Assembly: GCA_028753945.1 (NCBI GenBank) | Contig: JAPNXP010000008.1 | Span: 1,240,001 to 1,304,000 of the forward strand | From: Hexactinellida sp. DTS-2022 | Taxonomy: Eukaryota; Porifera; Hexactinellida | DNA length: 64,000 nt | Direction of reading: 5' to 3' | Part shown: one piece after another, positions 57,026-64,000 of the stretch | How the letters are laid out: each line of letters begins with the position of its first letter | How positions within the stretch are numbered: the first letter of the stretch is position 1 | The notes under the pieces: generated by a model | Databases searched by the model: none | Seen by the model: the letters and a program-made list of their open reading frames with translations, nothing else | Told to the model about the DNA's origin: nothing | Position numbers and translations under genes: made by a program

Positions 57026-57587
57026 AGATTCTGTACAATGTTATTATATTAAAAGAGCAAATAAAATAATTTGGAAGCACGTCATCAAATTGTTTACTAT
57101 TTATATAAGCTTTCCTAGAGATAGGAAAGAAAATGGTATTTTTGTCAACCTAAAATTAAACCAGCAAGTTGATATCATATCTATGACTTCAGTTAAGTGA
57201 AATTGGAATGTATCCTTAATAATTCTCCATATTGAAAGTTTTTCTAGGTTTTCGACAATGACAAGTATGAAGTTGGCGCACTATTCAAATTAGCACAGAT
57301 CAATTCGAAATTTGAGACCCTTCCCACTATTGTATTTGGGCAAAAAAAACACAGCTTAACGGGAGACACTAACATTTAGGATTTTGGATAAAAAACTTTT
57401 ATATGAGTGAGCACCAAAAAATTGCTTTTTTTGACAACTATTTTTCGAAATTGAATATGGAACTTTGCATAAATGTTTGTGACTATGGACGTTTCTTATT
57501 TCAAAATATTTCAAAAAGAAAAACATTCCTATGAGATATAGCTTGGCAAAGTTGACCATCTATTTACTTCAGATTATATATTTCTAT
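57026..57587. other. Intergenic DNA
   Basis: No gene is recognised. Confidence 0.4.
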
Positions 57588-57889
57588 GTGTGCTCGACAA
57601 TTAGGTGGTTTGGTGGCGTTAGCCACCAAAAATATTTCTTTAGTCACCAAATTTCCTTTGGAAGCTTAACTAATCCAGCATAAATTGTGGATTATTTGTT
57701 TTGTGTAAATTGAATTTTTCTTTGCATTATTTGTTATTAATATTAGTATTGTTCACGCCATCAGAAATTGTTAAGCTATTAGTTGTTTATTATACCGGCC
57801 ATTGTTTACTCTTTAACCACCAGAAAAAGTGAGGTGGTGGCTTAGTTAAGTTAGTAACCACCATCAAAATTTCATTTTGTCGAGCACTG
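57588..57889. mobile_element. hAT-type MITE, 302 bp, with GGTGGT/ACCACC motifs
   Basis: The right end TTTTGTCGAGCACTG and the left GTGTGCTCGACAA are inverse. Flanks ATTTCTAT and ATTTCCAT (57580-57587 and 57890-57897) differ at one base. Confidence 0.85.
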
Positions 57890-58326
57890 ATTTCCATTAT
57901 GATCGAATGACCAAGAACAAGTGTTTAACACAATACAATTGCAAAATACAACCACTAGATTGTTTGTTTATGCCACAGCTTAGATATTACACCCATAACC
58001 AATTACAATTGGATGCCACGTAGTCTAAACAAACATCACACACTACAACATCACACAAAACAAATATCACACAAAACAAACATCACACAAAACACTAAAC
58101 AAACATAAAATACATTTAAACAAGATCTAATTAGCAGCTAACAGAGAAAAGTGTTGAATGTTTTGTAGAGCGTTGAGTTCCGATTTGGTAGTCCAAGAAA
58201 TGTTCAGAAATATAGAAAGAGTAGAGGAAGTAAAAATGGCAAAATAAGAAAAAATCAATAATAATAGCTCAAAAAGTCGGAAGGTTCTCAGACTGAAGAG
58301 ATCTAATTGGAGAGAAAATACTGGAA
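57890..58326 (-). pseudogene. 3' end of the LINE displaced by a nested insertion
   Basis: On the minus strand the codons after the target duplication read ...FQYFLSN then TAG (58303-58305), completing the LINE protein that breaks off at 62961 (ATFKKLLFQ). The remaining sequence is its 3' UTR, with tandem ACATCACACAAAACAA units at about 58025-58110. The 3' tip of the LINE is not defined. Confidence 0.7.
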
Positions 58327-58446
58327 CATGGCCTACTATATTATACGGCTAGAAAAGTCAAGTATTTGCTAATTTATTTCCAGGCCAGTGTTTACTTTCT
58401 AATTGCTCGTAAAATAAATTACCTATTGTCATGGAATAAACTAAAC

Positions 58447-61400
58447 CATAGCCTACTCTATATATGGCCCAACAGTAAAAAAACCATGGATATTTTAGAA
58501 GTCATAACTCGTAATTGAATTCAATATTGTAGTAATTACAATAATAAATACACGTTAACAATAGTTACTAAGTTTGAATAATAATTATATAATCAAGAGG
58601 TTCTAGACTTATTTGCGCTCTTAACTTTACTGTCAGTTGTTCTGGGACGAGTTAGTTTCTTGAGCTTTCGAGTAGTTTGCCTTTCTCTTGATAGTGATAC
58701 GACGGTAGAATTGAAATTTTTAACTTTATTGGCAATTATGCAGTTAGACGTGATGGTTAAAATTCGTTTAAGGTAATCCCATCCAAAGAGGTTGCAATTT
58801 GGGCATTTGTTTCTCCAATGTTCGCATTGAACATCTTCTAGCGATTTTATTGAGAGGTTCACAAGAATTTTTCTTGATGATCCAGCAGCGAATTGAAGAA
58901 GCAGATCATTATCCAACTCAATTACTCTAAATATTTTCCAAACTAATACTACAGCGTCTAGAACAACATCAGATGGCTACTTCAGATTTCCTCGATCAAT
59001 TAAATCAGAAAATGAGCTTATAAAATTGGCCAAAGTTAATTCATTTGAGTGTAGATTGGAAAATAAATTTAAGATAGTAGAGACCTTGAGCCGTCGCTCA
59101 CTCTCGAGGACTTGGCAATAAGAAATGTGGTAGTTGGCTCCTGACATCATTCGATATAAACCGAAATGATGTTCTAATGCGTCTGTTTGCAAAAAGTAAC
59201 TCAAAAAGTAAGTGAATCCACATTCCTTTGTAAGATAATTAACTATTCTTGGTAACGCAAGACAGGAGTGCTTCATACTGGTAAACGTCTGAGGACTAAG
59301 TTTACCATCTTTTTCTGGAAGAGATTTCCAATGATCTAGCCAGTCAACTACTTTCGCTAAAAAGCCAAAGCGAACGTCATTGTAGTAAAATTGTTCGGAA
59401 AAATCATCATTGAGACGAATATTCTTGTTTGGCCTGTTAATATTAAAAAGTTTCCATAGTTGATTAATAACATCAATAAAATCTGATGTATGGGTCTGGA
59501 ATATCTGACTACGGGATAAGTTCTGAATTTTTATGGCCGAACTGGTGGATTCGCAAAATATTCTCAGAGCAAGGTTAACATTTTGTCGTTCGAAAGATGT
59601 CGGCCAGCAAGACTTTGCAATTAATCTAGGAGCCAGTTTGGCACATTTGTACTGCTCTTCCCTATACAAAAGCCGAATGTCCTCAAAAGAAGCGGTGTTC
59701 AATTGTTGAAAGTCATGAAAGTCTGGATACTTAAGTATTTTGTCATGGTTCTTGACGTTAAGCCAGTTATTACGAATAGATTTTAAGATATGAACGAAGT
59801 CAAAGATTAAAAACAAATTACGAGTGGAATCTAACGGATGTGGTACAACAGGTTGGAGTGTGTGATCAGGAGAAAATAGTTTAAAAAGGTTGACGTTCAG
59901 AGGATAGGCATCTGTACTTATTACTTGAACTGAGAGGTTACATTGTTCGATATCATTTATCACGGATTGAACTATAGGGAATAATTGTTGTGCAGAAGAA
60001 CTACCTAGCGGTAAAAGTCGAATTATTGTAGACCATTTTTTAAACAAGCTAGATACCATAATGGAGAAAACGGTCCTTGTCGGGTCATTCGGATCAAGAG
60101 AACCTCCAATAATTTGTCCAGCCTTGTAAGTAAGATCAGACTTTACATGAATCTCATCCATTTGCAAAATTACATTCTTTTCTTGAGGTTTAAAGTTTGC
60201 AGTTGCTTGCTTAAGAAATGTAGTAAACTCATTATCCAACCCGAATGAAGAATACAGTTTTTGGATCGTATTGAAATGGGGTAGAGCGATACATTCAAGG
60301 GACTGTAGGAAGTTATAACATGTTGAAGATATGAGGTGGGCTTTAAGGGCAATGATTTGAGTAATTGTATTATATCTGCGCCTATTCTTCTGAATGCATA
60401 GATTTCGGAGTTGGCAAACTATAAATTGGAGCGAAGGAAGAAAAGGAGCATCATTGGATATATCAACGATGTCTTCCTTTGAGTGGTCTTCAATACTAGA
60501 TATTGCATTATTAAGAAGAGCAGTGGCTTCAGCTATCATATCTCTAGGTTGGGATATCTTTCTGGAAGAACGAGATATTGTATTAACTAATTCTGTAAGC
60601 AGAGTTTCGATTTGCCTGACATCAGAAATGCAGTCGATCCCTAAGGATATTTCTTTGGACTGGAAGAAACCTCGTGCTGTCAACGTAGAGTCAATGATCA
60701 AAGCTGCTTCTACTCTAATAACTCCCTCTGATTTACATGGATAAATGAAGTTTACCATATCTTCTTGTAACCACACAAGCCAAGGATCAGGATAGTTAGA
60801 ATTTATTTTCTCCTTCAGGTCAGAAAAACTATCGACATCAAACAATTTGCCTTCTGTATCTTTTGTTTCGAGACTAAGATTACGAGCGATAATAAATAAT
60901 TCTTCTTCCTTAGTTTCATGTGAGAAACGAGATGCTCGCGATGTCTGCGTAGAAGATAAATAGCTAGGACAGCCAGGAAGAAGTGAAGGCATAGCACCTT
61001 TAACTAAAAGAGGTCTGTCTCGTTTGAGGTACTTGATTTCTACGCCGTCATTAATTCTAAACGTATAGTCAATGTCTTGTTCGAGGAAATGCTTTATACA
61101 CACAAAGAATGTCTTAGGAGGATTAAGATGTTCTCTGTGTAACGCGTTTAGCCAAGCTTGACGTAATTCTGGGTCTTCGGGAGATTTGAATACGGGTGTA
61201 TAGGCATCATTCGGATAGTAGTTGCTTTTACATCCAGGAGCTCAGCATTTGTTTGGCATACTCTCACTCGATCACTCGATGTAGATATGAACCAAAAATA
61301 TCTAATATATATTGAAAATGAAGAATAGGTTAGAACAGGTACAAAAGATTGGCAAAAGCATACATATGGAAGAAGAAAATTCGTTGTAAAGTAAAATATA

Positions 61401-61604
61401 ATGAAAATATTGTGTTATGTAGTAACACAAAATTCGCAAATATTAATTATGGTTGTGTTTTATCCTATAATATTAATAATTGTATACCCATAATAAATTG
61501 CAAGTAAAGTAGTCTTAGATGGCGCAAAATATGATATGACTTCTAGTCCATCCTTGGTTACAATTATTCCTTCAGTTGTTGGGCCATATATAGAGTAGGC
61601 TATG
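58447..61604 (-). mobile_element. Nearly complete P-type transposon, 3158 bp, TSD ACTAAAC
   Basis: 28-bp matching TIRs begin CATAGCCTACTCTATATATG and end with the inverse at 61604. Perfect 7-bp repeats ACTAAAC lie at 58440-58446 and 61605-61611. The right arm of its host element (about 62840-62860) and the related fragment near 12090 carry the same site once, without an insertion. One transposase gene fills the minus strand. Confidence 0.95.
58593..61259 (-). pseudogene. THAP-domain P-type transposase with two in-frame stops
   Basis: From ATG at 61259 one frame runs 889 codons to the stop at 58593. It is broken only by TGA at codon 6 (61242-61244) and TAG at codon 761 (58977-58979). The THAP C2CH set is C5, C10, C54, H57; the TGA lies right after C5. 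In the full frame, DDE-type residues are D368 (LQMDEIHVKSD), D450 (VISTDAYPLN) and E696 (LQTDALEHHFG), with IFDFVHILKSIRNNW between them. The C-terminal part has CPNCNLFGWDYLKRIL and a basic tail. Drosophila P transposase and THAP9 share this order. A 708-codon piece without the first zinc ligands is open (61103 to 58977). The Met and frame are set by homology with the copy at 25779. Confidence 0.9.
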
Positions 61605-62960
61605 ACTAAACTTAAGTTTTCAAATACGCTGGAAACATCTAAAATACTTTTGAGAATGATTTCTCATCGGATTTAACCACAATGACGCAATCAAATATAC
61701 ATACCCATATATGGCAATGATGTTAAATAAATGTTAATTTTTTGATAATCTGAGAATCTAACTTTGCCGTTTTTATCCTAATGCATTTTCTTGTTAAAAA
61801 CTAACTACAGTAACAAATTATGTCATTCCTTTCACTCAAATTCTTTTCAAGTCAATGTAAGTAAATAATTATACTATTGACATCAAACCATATATTTAGT
61901 ATTTTTTTGAAATGTATAGTTAGATTTTAATCTAAGTCTTAACCCTAGACTCCCGGTGTGATTTTTACAAGAAAATAGCTTTCTGTAGTTCTTTGTATAT
62001 AATATGTAGAACTAATTTATTTGAAATCCAATTAGAGCACAATAATACACTAATATTCCACAATTTTGGAAAATATTTACTCGAGTATTTTGACAAAAAG
62101 TGATGACACATACTTTCTCTTTAAATCGATATAACGCCGTTAACATGCAAGTAATCCTTTGTTTCTAAACAAGAACAAATACGACTATCTTATTAGTTAT
62201 CAGATCTCAAAATTTGAACAATTCTGCATCAGTAAACCAAAGTTACGTCATTTTCAAAAAATTGATAAATCAGTATTTCATGAACCATGGAACACGAAAA
62301 ATACATTTATTTGAGTTATATCAATCATAACTCTATATTAGCCAAACCAAATCTCCTAAATAGTTATTATTTATTCTAATATCTTGTTGCGAGAATTTGC
62401 AGGGTGAAATTTTAACATTTCGAATATATGAAAGCAAGTGGAGCAGTACACTTTTATGCTACGTCAACATCACAAATTCTGAAATTTTTGATTTTTTGAT
62501 TGAAATCGATTGAGAATACAAAACCATGTCTAAATCCGAATTTTCACGAAATTTGAATGATTAGATCGATCTGTTTTCCTCCTGTTACAACGTGTATCAT
62601 TAGGCAGTATACGGTAAAAGTGCTGTTTGACGATGTACATGTTGCCCAGTCAGTTTAATGACCGTTCTTGTGACTTATTTAGCTAATGTTCGCTGAATCT
62701 CTACTTCAATCTCTACTTCATAATTAGTATTAATTACCATATATGGGTATGTATATTTGATTACGTCATTGTGGTTAAATCCGAGGAGAAATCATTCTCA
62801 AATCATTTTAGATGTTTCCAGCGTATTTGAAAACCTAAGTTTAGTTTATTCCAAGACGATAGGTAATTTGTTTTACGAGCAATTAGAAAGTAAATACTGG
62901 CCTGGAAATAAAATGGCAAATACTTGACTTATCTAGCTGTATAATATATAGTAGGCCATG

Positions 62961-64000
62961 ACTGGAACAAGAGCTTTTTAAAGGTTGCGACTGAGTTAAC
63001 TTGTTTAATAGAAGTAGGTAGGGAATTAACATGCTCTGCAGCATCATAGGCAAAAGACCTTTTGAATAGAGAGATATTCGCCCTAGGAATATAAAAGTTG
63101 CTTACAGAAGTCCGGGATACCATTTGGTGAGTGTTAATTGCGGCAATTTCAGTGAACATTTTCTAACATAGTTGGGCACTAAACCATTAATAGCCTGAAA
63201 AGTCACTACACACCTGCGTTACGAAATAAAAGGCTCAATTGAAAGCCATTTTAATTTCTTAAATAACGGTCTATGCGAGTCAAAAACTGACATCAAGAAT
63301 ATATCTTGCACATCTTTTTAGAGTAATCAGTAAGCTGTTTAAATCTCCTGAACCAGTACCTCCCCAAACTGAACTTGCGTAACTTATGAAGGAACTAATA
63401 AACGCATCGAAATATCTCATCCTTGAAAAAAATGGCAAAAATTTCTTTATCCGATTTAAAACATTTAGACGGAAGTTAATTTTCTTAATTAAAGAACTGA
63501 AATGTCGGGACCACGATAGTCTATCATCAAAAACAATTCCTAAATGGTTGTGGCTTGAAACATTGTCGAGCAGATAATCACCCCAGTAGATATCTAAGCG
63601 ATTGTTGGTTAAGTGCATTTGTTTTTGACATGTACAGATAAGCATCGAGTAAGACTTTTCCAAATTGATAACCATTCTGTTGTCTCTGCTCCAACTTTTG
63701 ATACGTACAACATCACGGTTTAGATTGGCATTAACTGTTTCCAAACTAGAACTAGATGTATAAAGAGAACAGTCATCAGCATACATGGTCGTATTTGATT
63801 CCAAAATATAGAATACCAAATCATTTGTAAAAGTAATAAAGAGTAGTGGTCCTAGAATTGAACCCTGAGGAACTCCGCAAGGGATGGTTCTAGAATTAGA
63901 GAGCCAATTTTCAAACGAGACCTGTTGTGAACGGCATGCAGGTAACTTTGAAATCAATCGGGGGATCTAGAGCAGGATTCCGAAAACTTTCATATATGTA
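62961..64000 (-). pseudogene. Non-LTR retrotransposon (LINE) reverse transcriptase, partial and decayed
   Basis: Minus strand from the window edge. The frame 63957-63280 has PCGVPQGSILGPLLFI (RT motif) and TTMYADDCSLYT (the YADD active site), then DDRLSWSRHFSSLIKKI and FISYASSVWG. This is the jockey/CR1/L2-like type. A TAG near 63970 precedes it where these proteins usually have Trp. After 63280 coding shifts frame (DSHRPLFKKLKWLSIEPFI, stop, FQAINGLVPNYVRK) and then continues as FTEIAAINTHQMVSRTSVSN...SFAYDAAEHVNSLPTSIKQV (62968-63159). The last codons were moved to 58303-58319 by an insertion. The 5' part is outside the window. Confidence 0.9.

Larger units (their letters stand above)
58327..62960. 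mobile_element. Long-TIR P-type element (about 1.47 kb without its insertion), TSD ACTGGAA
   Basis: CATGGCCTACTATATTATAC at the left and its inverse GTAGGCCATG at 62960. Homology between the arms extends about 260 bp once the nested element is removed (for example TTTCCAGGCCAG, TACTTTCTAATTGCTCGTAA and AACATCTAAAAT). Perfect 7-bp duplications ACTGGAA at 58320-58326 and 62961-62967. It carries no gene of its own. The P-type element 58447-61604 sits inside its left TIR. Confidence 0.88.

Noticed and set aside
60394..60744. 116-codon plus-strand frame
   Set aside because: It is antisense to the P-type transposase frame, which has clear homology.

Overview
The window looks like AT-rich nuclear DNA from an invertebrate animal. 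Three things point that way: a spliced integrin beta gene (a metazoan adhesion receptor), short GT-AG introns, and a dense load of eukaryotic transposons. I cannot name the species. There is no prokaryotic gene organisation and no CRISPR array, and I recognised no tRNA or rRNA gene. The only clear host gene is the 3' part of integrin beta on the + strand. Its exons lie at 32499-32993 and 50622-51524, separated by a 17.6 kb intron filled with mobile elements. Its upstream exons were not found.

Layout. 1-2702: 3' part of an intact eight-exon integrase-type transposase gene ending in an OTU protease domain (Ginger1-like). 3.0-4.6 kb: a hAT-type MITE and a 150-bp satellite. 5.3-9.1 kb: remnants of a GIY-YIG retroelement and a MULE transposase, plus MITEs. 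11.9-15.6 kb: Helitron helicase remnant, hAT MITE, large foldback element. 15677-18807: a complete integrase-type DNA transposon with long TIRs, a TATA target duplication and an uninterrupted 664-codon transposase that ends in a Cys-rich CXC-like domain. 21778-26928: a decayed THAP/P-type transposon carrying two hAT insertions. 29.1-32.3 kb: nested MITEs. 33-50.6 kb: the integrin intron, holding integrase, MULE and P-element fragments, an 806-bp P deletion derivative and many MITEs. 51.5-57.9 kb: a 1.2 kb palindrome, MITEs and candidate Helitron ends. 57.9-64.0 kb: a LINE split by a long-TIR element that is itself split by a nearly complete P-type element.

How it fits together. P-superfamily elements dominate, with one autonomous-size copy, one decayed copy, one deletion derivative and several fragments. 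They share CATAGCCTAC termini and 7-bp target duplications of the form ACTnnAn. An empty site for one of them is present in the same window. hAT MITEs (8-bp duplications) and Tc1/mariner-type MITEs (TA duplications) are inserted into each other and into larger elements, so relative insertion order can be read directly. All statements come from reading the sequence by eye; no database search was run.
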